Shown here: piece by piece, positions 10,717 through 22,800 of the stretch
How positions within the stretch are numbered: position 1 is the first letter of the stretch
How the letters are laid out: each line of letters opens with the position of its first letter
Assembly: GCF_026151205.1 (NCBI RefSeq)
Contig: NC_087076.1
Coordinates: forward strand, 9,028,902-9,092,901
DNA: 64,000 bases
Source: Bolinopsis microptera
Lineage: Eukaryota > Ctenophora > Tentaculata > Lobata > Bolinopsidae
Reading direction: 5' to 3'
The notes under the pieces: model-generated
Seen by the model: only the letters and a program-made list of their open reading frames with translations
Told to the model about the DNA's origin: nothing
Database searches by the model: none
Made by a program: the position numbers and the translations under genes

Positions 10717-11831
10717 TATAACCTACCAGGACGCGCGCCGAGTTGGACTCGTCGACGGTCCTTGGAACAAATATTTTACGAGTATCACCGTTAATGGTTA
10801 ACGTACAGGAAGCTTGAAAAGAACGCCGCGCACATGATGCACACAGGGCGCTTTAGCTTGGCGAATGGCGAGCTTGTTTAGGTTTATACAACTTACCGCA
10901 CCAAGACGCGCACCGAGTTGGATTTAAATATTTTACGAGTATCACCCATTAATACGTAATGATAATGGCAAGCCAGACAATTTTATTTCTCGACGCCCGC
11001 GCCAATTTAGGGTTGGACGGGTTTCTGCTAGTTATAGTCAGTGTACTAAGCGCCAAGTTGTATCACGTCGTGACCTCCACGGTCATTTCACTATGGACAT
11101 GGTGTAGAGTTTTCAGTTTCAACGATACAGGGGGAGCCGCGCACTCGTGCGCGGCGGGTCATACAACGTATGACAAGCGCGATCACAGAACATTTTTCTC
11201 CGATTATTGAAATGGCACGCGATTTCGATAAATTTGGTACCAAAAGTTGTTTAAAAATGCGAATGAAATAATTCCACCGTGTAGCAATTTTTGCTAAAAA
11301 TGCCATGCTACACGGCGCTTGTTCGCCGCGCGTGCTTTTTTGCGCAAACTTTTTAGTTTTTGGCCTATATAACTTTCACATTTTCAGTTATTACCACTAA
11401 ATTATTATGGCATCGTAATTTGACGGATGTTACTTTGTACTTGTTTAAATTTCTTCGAAGTAGCGCGCGCCGCTTTCTTCTCGAAATGGCTTCTACGAAG
11501 AAGCGCTTAACGGGTGATACTTGTAAAATATCTTGTCATACTTTTTTAAATTGACGATGTCAGATCAATTCATGGCAGCTTGGCGCGGCACAGTAGCGCA
11601 TTTCGCCGATCTGTCGCTGTGAGAAGCCTTATTGAGTGCGCGGCGCGGCACAGTAACGCATCGCGCTACAAATACGTTGTATGACCCGCCGCGCACGAAG
11701 TGCGCGGCTCCCCTGTATCGTCAGGACTATAGTGAAACGACCATGGGGGTCGCAACGTGATACAAAAATATCTGTTTCATATATTGGACCGTCGACGAGT
11801 CCAACTCGGCGCGCGTCCTGGTAGGTTGTAA
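10717..11831. mobile_element. Non-autonomous TIR DNA element, about 1.1 kb
   Basis: The ends are near-perfect inverted repeats of about 45 bp: left 10717-10760 and right 11786-11831, both reading TTTAYAACCTACCAGGACGC inward, then GCGCCGAGTTGG. A second inverted pair lies inside: 11060-11172 and 11672-11760, sharing GTATCACGTYG and AGCCGCGCACT. The left end also has a subterminal direct repeat (10730-10790 and 10906-10960, sharing ATATTTTACGAGTATCACC). CpG-rich blocks contrast with the flanks. There is no transposase ORF. Superfamily and target duplication are not clear. Confidence 0.85.
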
Positions 11832-12522
11832 ACCTACAATGGAATCCTCTACACTGTTTTCTTTATATTTCGTATTTCGTGCATTTTTAGGTCCGGACTG
11901 AGACCTTACTGAGCTAAAATTCTTCGACTGTAACAACTTTCAAGCTTGACCGAGGTCCGGGTGTTTAACAAGTTGTACTCAATGAAGAAAAAAAGAAACA
12001 AGAAAGCCTTCTTTTTTATTTTGCCAACTCTACTGAGCTCCATTGCTGGTTTAATACCAATCTTCTCAAATATTCCAATATACACTAAGTTTGTTGTATA
12101 AAGACGCGCTTTATTAAAAAAGACAGCAAGCTTTATTAAAAAAGGCAGCAAGGCTTCATAATTGAAAAATCAAAGACGCCACAACAGATTTCATTGTCAT
12201 TACTTCTACTAGCAAATTTAAAAATGGGTTGCGATGAACTAAAGATGGTGAAGCCTTTAAAATAGTCAAAATTTAAGACAATAAAGCCTTCAGCAAAGTT
12301 AACCGTCTTTATATAATGAACTGAGTGTAGTGGTAAGTCAGCCAGTAGCCCATGTTCTGTCTCAATGGAACATCAATGTCTGCAGACCCTCGTTAAATGT
12401 TTGATTACTGGGGTAGTTGTTAAGTCAGTCCATGGTAGCGTTCAACTAAGGAACTTTTTTAATTACTTTGGGTCAACCATAAGGGATACCAAAAAGAATC
12501 TGCACTACGCAGCTGTTTGGAT
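11832..12522. other. AT-rich spacer between two TIR elements
   Basis: No gene recognised. A short tandem AAAGCTTTATTAAAAAAG-type repeat lies at 12105-12150. Confidence 0.6.
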
Positions 12523-13680
12523 AATCATATAATACTGCCTTGCAACATTTCCGTTTAAGGGGACTGGGGGTCTTCAGGAAAATTATCTCGAAATAGATTT
12601 TGTAGTCCTTTCTGATAGAGGGGAGTGATATCTATCAAGAAAGGCAACCTAACTACTCACATAAAATTTAACGAACAGTTACTAAAGGCTATCGACCTCA
12701 ATTCTGAAGGGCATGATCAACAGACTAGATCACTAAATGTTGACGTTAGTTTTACCACAGAAAGAATTTGACTCTCTGACTATGAGGAAATCGATAACGA
12801 TACCAACAACGACACACAACGACTAAATTTGAAAAAGTAAAATTTCTTGTCTGAATGAACTATTAGAACCTCAAGAAGCTGATCCGTGTGTCTCCGCTAC
12901 TAAAATGTTTAATGAGCCCAATCACTCATCACTTAACAGTTTAATCTTCAAAGTGAGTTGTACAATCTAGGTTGTTTTAAGTAGCTGTTGATATTGTAAA
13001 ACAGAATAGCCCTAACATAACGATCAAGCCACAAATTAGGTCCCTATAATGATTTAATATTGTTGAATAAAGAGATTTGAATATAATATTTGTTTTATTC
13101 TGAATATTTGTTTTATTCTGAACACCATGCAATGCTACAAGGACGGCTCCAAAAAACTAGATGTCGTTCACCGCAGACATCTTCGCACTATTTTGAATAT
13201 AAAGTACCCAGGAGTCATCTCCAACAAAAACTTGTATAAATGCTGCAATGCTGAACCATTGTCAGAAAAAGTGGCCCGTAGTCGGTTGAGAATGTTAGGA
13301 CATGTTTTGCAGGGTCCTATTGACGGACAAGCGTTTTCTTCCCTCATTTTTGCCATCAATACACTGGACTTACCAGGGAGAAGAGGAAGACCCCAAAGCA
13401 ATCTATTCTCGCTGATTGTGCATGATTTATGTCAAAGAAATCTTTATTTGAATAATATCTTTGACCTGAATTATCTCCGTAATTTAGCTTATGACAAGAG
13501 ATATTGGCGGAAATTACAATGAAGTTTTTGATTTTTAGTTTTTGTTTTAGGGAAAGATTAGACTTGGGCATTGTTTTTTAACTATCCCTTGTTTAGAACT
13601 TTGATTTAAATTTAAAAAATTTCCTGAAGACCCCCCTGGCCCCCTTAAACAAAAATGTTGCAAGACAGTACTATATGATT
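12523..13680. mobile_element. TIR element, about 1.16 kb, enclosing a LINE fragment
   Basis: Left 12523-12583 and right 13616-13680 are inverted copies of about 60 bp, roughly 85 percent alike, sharing AATCATATARTACTG, CTTGCAACATTT and GGGGGTCTTCAGGAAA. Inside is an ORF with the tail of a LINE reverse transcriptase (13127-13522). No DNA transposase is seen and no clear target duplication. Confidence 0.8.
13127..13525 (+). pseudogene. LINE retrotransposon reverse-transcriptase C-terminal fragment
   Basis: 131 codons. They read like the region after the RT domain of non-LTR elements: LDVVHRRHLRTIL, then LSEKVARSRLRMLGHVLQ, LPGRRGRP and a final RYWRKLQ. In full elements this follows endonuclease and RT domains, which are absent here, so it is a remnant. 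It lies wholly inside the TIR pair 12523-13680. The frame is open to its natural-looking end, so either the insertion is young or this part is under constraint. Confidence 0.8.
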
Positions 13681-13825
13681 CGTTGATCGAAAATCATGAA
13701 ACTCCAGAACTGGCTTATATGTATATATCCTCAAAAAGTTAATTATGAATATCACAATTAATATGAAAATAATAAAATTTTTCCGCTATTTGACCGAACA
13801 AATAATAAAATAATCTCTGGATAGA

Positions 13826-16800
13826 ATGAATGTAGAAGTCTTACTCTTGGCACTGATTGGGATTGTCATAGCGGATAATACTTGTACTTACATAAACCAG
13901 AACAAAAACGTGGTTTCTGTCAGCAAAGTTTCTAGAAGTTCTGGTGGCAACACAGAAGAGATTGATGTTCAAGTTGGGGAATCAATAACAATTAGGTATG
14001 TTAATACATGTGTTATAATTACCCTTTTCTAAGTATATTCATTTATGATCAATTCAGGCATTGATATTTTTCTGTCCTTCATACCTTGATTTTTAAAGTA
14101 GTAATCAACTGGCTTGATGTTACTTTTGCAGTTGTGTAGATACAACCAACAAAGCATTCGAGTATGGAGCAAAGACTGTTTACAGTTGTGATGAGGCATC
14201 CACTGACAAGGTCAATCTTCCTCTCTGTGTTGGTAAGTACAAATTCACATTCAATTTAATACCACTTTTGTTCTACACCTTTTTCTGTTCAAAGCTAACA
14301 CAACAAACCAATTTCATTTATTGAGGATTTCCTTATTATTTTCTAAAGATATTGCACATTGTATATAAGAGTGCATCCATTGGCTGTCTACTAGATTTTG
14401 TCAGCATTGGAATGTCTCATTGTCTTTCACGATCGAATATTAGAAAGTTTTAAGCTCTCACATTTTCAGAACTTAAGGCAGTATTGAATTGAGAGTAATT
14501 GTAGTGAAGTCTGTATATCAGTTTACAGTGAAATATTAAGTCATTAGGTGGTCTTGCATTTCCGTGAATACAATGTACACTCTTTACCAAACTATCATAT
14601 CATATACCACCAATAACGGATAACCTTATTGGCTTATTGAGTTAGGCACATACTGTAATACTATATTAGGCATATGTTACTAGCTATTATATTAGGGATA
14701 TATTACTTTTATTTGCATTTTTATGCCCTCTCTTGCAATTTTGGGATATTTCATTCAATCTTCCATGTAAATTCTGGACTGTAATCAGGCAGCACCTATA
14801 TTGGTCTAGTATTTCGTTTACACTTATAATCCGCCCAAAAGAATAAGCTTATCCTTAAATTTTAAATCTTAAATATTATGCTTAAAAGCCCTCCAGAAAG
14901 AAAATTTGTGAACAGAAAAGTTGCAATAAAGAATTTCATTGTTACTCAGTATCTATTGTATTAGGACATGACGTGTTGGGTTCATTGTATACAGAAGATA
15001 CATACACAATACACATCAGGATGTGAAGCGTTGCTGCGCGCGCATTGGAGGACGCAGGCCCTTCTTCTGCAGCTCTGTCTGAACACCAATTATTCCATAT
15101 AAGGAATAATGGCAGATTTCTGAATTGTTCGACTTTCAGGATGAGGATCGTTTAAGAGGTGATTTTGTCTATTGTTACTGAGATAGTCTGCATCTAGTGA
15201 CATCATTGAGGTCCTCAACTCTGAACTCTAAACTCTAAACTCTCTACTCTGTACGAAGAATTTGCCTACTATATACTGTTTACAGTGTTTTGAAGATGCT
15301 AGTTTCGCATAAGAAAGCGGGAGTTCTAGGTTATGGGGCGATTTAATGGGTTTCCGGGACTAGGTTGAAATGCAATGTTTAATGTTATTATTAAAGGGGC
15401 ACAGTTTCACGTGATGATTAGCGGTCCAAATGGCCCTTGTAACTGTAATGCAAGCTAATTGTTCCTGGTTAGAAATGTGCAGTTTTCGCAGCATTTCATC
15501 AGATATGTCTGACAATCTTAAGATCACTCAACACTAGACACTGATTTGTAGCGCACTTGTACAATGTGTGTTTATCAATACTTTATCACCTTAATTCTCC
15601 GTGTTTTAAAGAAATTTGAGACATGCAATAATGACATTCAGATGAGTTCAGATGAGGTCACTACAAAGTGAGGAATTCTGTAATATGAATTGTAGACCTT
15701 GGGAATCGCGGTGTCATGGTATTAAATCAATACTCTCCATAGAATCTGTTGCTATGGCAACCCTTCATTAGAGATGTCCCTTGTAAAGTAACTGAACGCA
15801 TTATTACACACTTTACATGGCCCTCAACTGGATTGCTGAAATGGTCACATCTCTTATAGTTATTTATATATTAGTAAAATATCTCAGTTAAATCTGAGAT
15901 ATTAGGATGTATCTCCATTTATGATTAAAGAAAAAGCTTTTAGACTTTAGAATGCTATTGCAATTCCATTAGCCATCTTAGTTAGAAGAAAGATCTATTA
16001 TGTTAAAATATGTGTCGTGATATGAACCTCTTACTAGTCAGTTGAAACTAGAATATAAAACTGGTATCTACAGAGACAGAGACACTAATAGTTAATACAG
16101 ATTACAGGTTATCAATAAAGGGTTGTTTCTGAAGACACACTGCTATATTATATACAAAATAACTTTATAATTAACAGTAATCTAATCCCCCCTCCCCTGG
16201 GTATTAGGTTGAGTATTGTGACTACAACCTGTTAACTTGACTATATAGCTGTATTCTGCCGTGTTTTTCTGACTAAATAACTACAGATCTAAGTTTAATT
16301 GGTGTCACAGGTTTTCAGAATAATAAATCTCCGAATAAAATGTAAGCCCTTCTACTTCAGTATCCTAATTGTAACCTGATCTCGCTCAGATAAGTGTCAG
16401 ACACTGTTAAACCTGGACCCAGACCAAGTGTCAGTGTTTGTACTAACAGACGGAACTGTGGTTACTGATCAGACGTTAGCTAAAAGTACACCTGTAACCA
16501 TACATTGCAGTCAAGATGAATACGCTCAGATGTTCAAACAGGTTGACACCCAGGCGTGTGAACTGTGGAACAGTGACGCTCTCTGTAAAAGTAAGTCAGG
16601 GTGGGGTTTAGTGAGGTTTAGTGGGGTTTAGTGGGGTTTAGTGGGGTTTAGTGGGGTTTAGTGGGGTTTAGTGGGGTTTAGTGGGGTTTAGTGGGGTTTA
16701 GGGGGTTTAGTGGGGTTTAGTGGGGTTTAGTGGGGTTTAGTGAGGTTTAGTGGCGTTTAGTGGGGTTAAGTGGCGTTTAGTGGGGTTTAGTGGGGTTTAG

Positions 16801-19800
16801 TGGGGTTTAGTGGGGTTTAGTGGGATTTAGTGGGGTTTAGTGGGGTTTATAAAATAATATCACTAGCGTCATGAAATTTAGAAATGTTTTACTAGAAATT
16901 ATTTATAAAAATTTGGCTTTTTGCCAATCTGCCCGTTAAGTCCCTCCCATTAGCCTGACTATCCTGTCATTTTACACTTACATGACAAAGTTTAAATCAA
17001 GAGTTGCTACTTGAACTGCATGCCAAATGCCAGGACCTATCTTTATAAGCACTTCTGCATGTTTGATATATTTCTAAACAGAATATGCATCGTTGGAGGT
17101 GTTAAATTCCTTGTTTATGTTTAGAAATGGGGCGTGTCAAAAACAAAATTATAAGCCAAACTTGTTGGAAATAAGACATAAGCTATTCAATTTATTAAAT
17201 AATTGCCACATCTAACTAAAACACTCCACCAATATTACACAATTTTTTTCTCCGCATCAGACGAACTTTGGTCGACAACATGAAGATGTTACACTTGATA
17301 TTATAGCGGCAACAAAATAAAGAATTACCTTTCAATTAAAAGAGAAAACTTACAGCTGCGCCCTAACCTGGAACCAATTATTGCTCCCTAGACAATAATG
17401 ACTTGAGAATTAGAATCAGTAAAGCAAGAGAATTGTAGTCAAGTTGGTAGTGAAGGGTTTCGAACTGTGACGTTTTTATTGATAGTTATTGGTGAATTGT
17501 TCCGTACCGCTTGTTTGGAAGGGTTACGGGGTTAATTATTATAAGAATAAGAAAACACCGCTTCATGGTTATAATAAGCCATTATTTTTCTCTCCGACAA
17601 AAATGTTGTCAAGAATAAACAATATTCAGTGACCAGAAGAGCTCAGGACATGGTATCCAAAGAAAATAGATCGAGCAATCGTTATCACAAATAACAATTT
17701 CACTAAGAAATCACGAAGAAAATTCTATCAAAAATGTACAGAACAACAAAAATAAACAAAAATCCTTCTATTAAATTTCCAAATGTCCAATATATATAAT
17801 ACCTCCCAGTTCCCACCTACATTCTACAACCCCCTTTTCCCTCAGAAATGTGCACCCTCTCCTCCTACTCGCCCCTCAACACTGACCTCGCCAGTACTGG
17901 AGTAAAACCCTCTCTAGCGGACCCACAATACCTACAAGTTGGCTTCTCTGTCTCCATCTCCTGTAAAAGTGCTGATTACGCTCAGCCCTTGGGAGCAGCG
18001 TCATCCCACACCTGTAACCAGGATCACGGGAACGATGCTATTGTCATTGAAAACTGTAACAGTAAGTGTGATGTTATTTATTTTAAGTGCAGGGTGTTCT
18101 ATTATTATATATAATATGTGCGGATGTGATTTGCTTTTTAAATAAAACGGTGTGGGATAATTTATGTCTGTAGAAGGGTTTTTGTAGTAGGTGTGAACGG
18201 GGGATTCTAAGATTTAGAGGTTGGCCAGCATAGCGACCACAACTGGTTACCTAGCAATTGAGACTAAAATTCAATAATCTGATCTTAGGGTTTTGTAACG
18301 TTATTGCATTTATTGTAAACAAGCTAACAACCCTTCAGAGATGTGCAGAGTTCCAACACCTCCCACTGACACTATCTACCAGGCTACACAAGATCAACTC
18401 AGACAGGGACAAGCTTTCACTGTCAAATGCACAGGTAAATTATATCATGTTACATATTTCATATATTATTTCATATTAGATTTCTGTGTACAAATTCGGT
18501 AATTTGTTCTCCTTGTTACTTAATCTAAGAAGAACATTTCTTTGATAATAATATTACATAATTTCCCGAAAACAATGTTATATTTATCACAAAGAATGCT
18601 CTACTTCTCTGATCTCTCTAAAATACTCCTCCCACAGGAGCCCTGAAGTTCCCTATTGATCAGACAGTTAGAGAGGTAGAGTGTCAGAGTGATGGTACTT
18701 TTCACACTCCCTACCCTACTTGTCAAGGTAAGGGCATGTTATCCTGTTAGAATGTGATCGTTTATATTTTGTCGTTTATCTGTATAATTATTTAATCCAA
18801 ATGCGGACTGATAGGAAACCTGCAAAACAAAGTACCTAGTGAGCTGTGAGCCCTTAAATCACCAGAGATTCAGGTAAAATCAGCTCCGAGCCTCGGATCC
18901 AGAATAGTATACCACGTGGTATAACGCGTGGTATAACACGTGCTATACATATCAGGTGTTGTGTGTCCCACCTGGTGATAACATGTAAACACCAGTGTTT
19001 CTGTTCCACCTAAGTGTACACCTGGACCTCACACTCTCACCTGACTGAGCTGCTATATAACTCTAATTTAGCCTTAACCCATTAGGGACGACGAGTTTTA
19101 AAGTTTGCCGATTTTGATGCCGTTTAACACACTAGGTCACATTACAGCAAAAATGAGATATCCAAAAAAGCTAATCTGTATCTCGTTTACTTTAAAAGAT
19201 ACAGCTATGGTCGCATACGACCCACTCGTCCGGGTCGCAAACGACCCATCACGGTTTTTCGGCTATTACTTCTGAAACAAAGACGTTAGGATAAAATAAA
19301 AACTGTAGCATAAGTTAAAAACTTATGGTCAATACTGTGTGACTCTAGCTTTTCAAAAATAGAGAATTTGGGTCATTAACGACCCACTCGGCTCACTTGC
19401 TTATTACTACATTTGTCCATGTAACTTCTTGAATTCAGCCTAAAACATGACATCATATGTGCAAAAACGCCTCTCAGCAAGTGATTATCATCATAAACTG
19501 CGAAAAATCGGTTAAATGGGTCATTAGCGACCCACTAGGACCACAAAATTGATTAATTAAATATAATGTTGTCAAACTATTACAAATATTATTATAAAAA
19601 CATGTTATATCTTGGTCATTACTCCTGTACGTTGATTTAACTTTTAAAATCGACCAACTGGGTCAATAACGACCCACTCGGAAGTTGAACCACGTCATTA
19701 ATTATCAGTATCATGCTGTTCCACCATCAAGAAAGACACTCGTAGGTCTTAACTCCACACGGACCACGGTGGCTGACCACTAGCCCTCCTGAGTCTGGAG

Positions 19801-22800
19801 TCTCAAGGTGATCTGCAGATCACGTCACCCAATCACTGACAAATAATGGGCAGAATTGGATTGATAGGTAGGTGAGTTTATCAGCTGTTACTACACGACC
19901 GTAATGTCGTGGGACAACAAACAACGTGCCTATCTTTTCCCGATTCCTAGTCCAAGAAGAACTATACAACTGCTGGATTCAGATTTCAGATGGCTGCATC
20001 TACTCATTTCGCAGCTTCCTTTCTTTACTTCTTTATAGGGGCCGTTCACATTGACATAATATAATTACGTTATCACTTATTGGACAATTTTTAGCCCCGC
20101 CCCCCCCCCCACCCCACCACATAGCTATTATGTCAAAATTACACTAGCGTAATCATTTGGAAACCCCCCTCCCCCTCGGCCGATGACGTAATACTTGGTT
20201 TCGTTTTGAAAGCTGCCTCGTTGTTGCGGGGTTGTTACCCACAACAAAGTAGTTGTCTGAGAGATTGCAGGTTGCAGCACCGCCAGCCAGATGGGGGGGG
20301 GGGGGTGCTTTTTCCTTGTCCTTCTTCGCAGAGCTGTAGATTTAGCCATCTGAATGCAGCAGTTGTTTAGTTATTCTTGTACTTTCTAGGAATGTCAAAC
20401 AGATTGGCATGTTGGATTAGAATATGCAATTTGACCGCTCTTCTTTCAGAATTTACCCAAGGTTACAGGATATCTCGTAAACTTCGTTCAGGGGATTTTT
20501 CTTGAGTGACCGTGGGACCCTGGGTCTCAAGCGGTGAGTTGTAGCAGGTCGTTTACCAAGATACGAAATTGACGAAAAAGGTAACAGAATCTAATAAGCA
20601 ACAACAACAGCATGGCTATTATCTAGCAAGTTAGGAACGAGGGCCGATCTCCTTTTCTTTTGCGACACGGCCACGGTCCTTTCGGTACAGATTTCCACGC
20701 ACCATAGTCAGGACGCAACTCCAGGCATATGCAGTCGTGTTATTCTCGCAGCTCTTTGATGAGTGATGACTGCCCTTCAGTTGGCCCTGGATCTCATAAT
20801 GGCTAGTGGTCAGCCACCGTGGTCCGTGTGGAGTTAAGACCTACGAGTGTCTTTCTTGATGGTGGAACAGCATGATAATTAATGAAGTGGTTCAACTTCC
20901 GAGTGGGTCGTTATTGACCCAGTTGATCGATTTAAGAAGTTAAATCAACGTACAGGAGTAATGACCAAGATATAATATGTTTTTATACTAATATTTGTAA
21001 AAGTTTGACAACATTATATTTAATAAATCAATTTTGTGGTCCTAGTGGGTCGCTAATGACCCATTTAACCGATTTTTCGCAGTTTATGATGATAATCACT
21101 TGCTGAGAGGCGTTTTTGCACTTATGATGTCATGTTTTAGGCTGAATTCAAGAAGTTACATGGACAAATGTAGTAATAAGCAAGTGAGCCGAGTGGGTCG
21201 TTAATGACCCAAATTCTCTATTTTTGAAAAGTTAGAGTCACACAGTATTGACCATACGTTTTTAACTTATGCAACAGTTTTTATTTTATCCTAACGTCTT
21301 TGTTTCAGAAGTAATAGCCGAAAAACCGCGATGGGTCGTTTGCGACCCGGACGAGTGGGTCGTATGCGACCGCAGTTAGTAAACAGCGTCTAGCTCTGTT
21401 TGTGAACATTTGATTATCACGGGCTTTTCATTTGTGCCAAGGAAATCGTTGCCCGCAACTATTTTGTTCTCAAAAAAATAAGCCTACATAAAGTTTTAAT
21501 GTCCCAATCAAGGCAAGAAGTTAAGTGGAATATTTTCCAAATATGACGACTAATTAGTCTAATTATTTAATTGTTAGTGATTAATTGGGTCTCGGCTGGA
21601 AAGTCAATAATGTAGCCCAATAACTTTTGAGCATATGTGCGAAAGATTCGTGGCGTTTAGTATTTTGGTTTGTCCTCTGTAGCCTCTAGAAAAGGTGGGT
21701 CGTAAACGACCCTATCGTCCCTAATGGGTTAACATATATTATATTACTCTATTAGAATTTATAAAATTGTATCATGTAGTTTCTAGATCGTAGAGTAAAA
21801 CTTTTAAATGAAGCTTTCTCACGGTTACCTGTTGTATCAAATTAATTTAGTAAAAACAAATTTAGTGTTCTTCATTTAGTGTTCTTTATACTGATGATTT
21901 AATACGCAGTAGCACATAAACTTGATTATCATAACTGATTTATTCTTTATAGTAGTAAAAACTGATAATAGATTGTAAAGTGGATTAATAATTAAGAAAC
22001 TACAGAACAGTAAGATTAATAGGTAAGGTATGATTGCTAATCAGCCCCTCTATGAATTACCCATTTAACCAGCTACAAATCTCCATCCCTGTCCAAGCAA
22101 TGGTCTCCCCAGAATACCCTGACCTCTATCATTAACCCCCTCAGCTACGTGTAAGATAAGCGCTACAGACTCCGCCACTACAAAGCTAAACAAGACAATA
22201 GTAGGAGGACTAGCCCAAAAGGAATCAGTGGAAGTGTCGTGTGCTGATGTTAACTTGTTGTTACCCTTCGGGTACAAAACACCCTGGGTTATCACCTGCG
22301 GTCCTGATAATCTGGATATTGATGTACCTGCTTGTCAACGTATGTTACTCAATATTTACATTCATGTCATTGTATTTAAGTTACAAATTTAGAAAAATTA
22401 ATGAAATATAAAATTATGAGCTGGTGCTCCCCACATTACTATAACAAATCTCAGTTATCATATTATACCTAATCCCCTTTATATCTATTGTTTTATTTCA
22501 GAAACCTGTGCTGTACCGGCTGCTCCCCCTCACGCTACACTGTCCCAAGTAAACAGTACCCGTTTGAAGCTCAGAGAGCCTATAACGGCTACCTGTAAAG
22601 AGTATTACAGTTACGAGGTGGATATGGGCACCTCTAACACTAAGGAGTTTACTTGTTCGGATACAAGTGGCAGCCCTACCGTGGATATCAACGACTTTTG
22701 TTATGGTGAGTGGGATGATGCAGCTGACTGTAACTAAGTGTTACTAGGTGTTACTAGGTGTTACTAAGTGTTACTAGGTGTTATTAGGTGTTTCTAGGTG

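Noticed and set aside
15095-15104. Perfect CArG box CCATATAAGG
   Set aside because: In AT-rich DNA a few such matches per 64 kb are expected by chance, and it lies in the middle of an intron with no supporting sites.
20128-20349. 73-codon - strand ORF within the palindrome loop
   Set aside because: It spans C/G homopolymer runs and has no transposase-like features.
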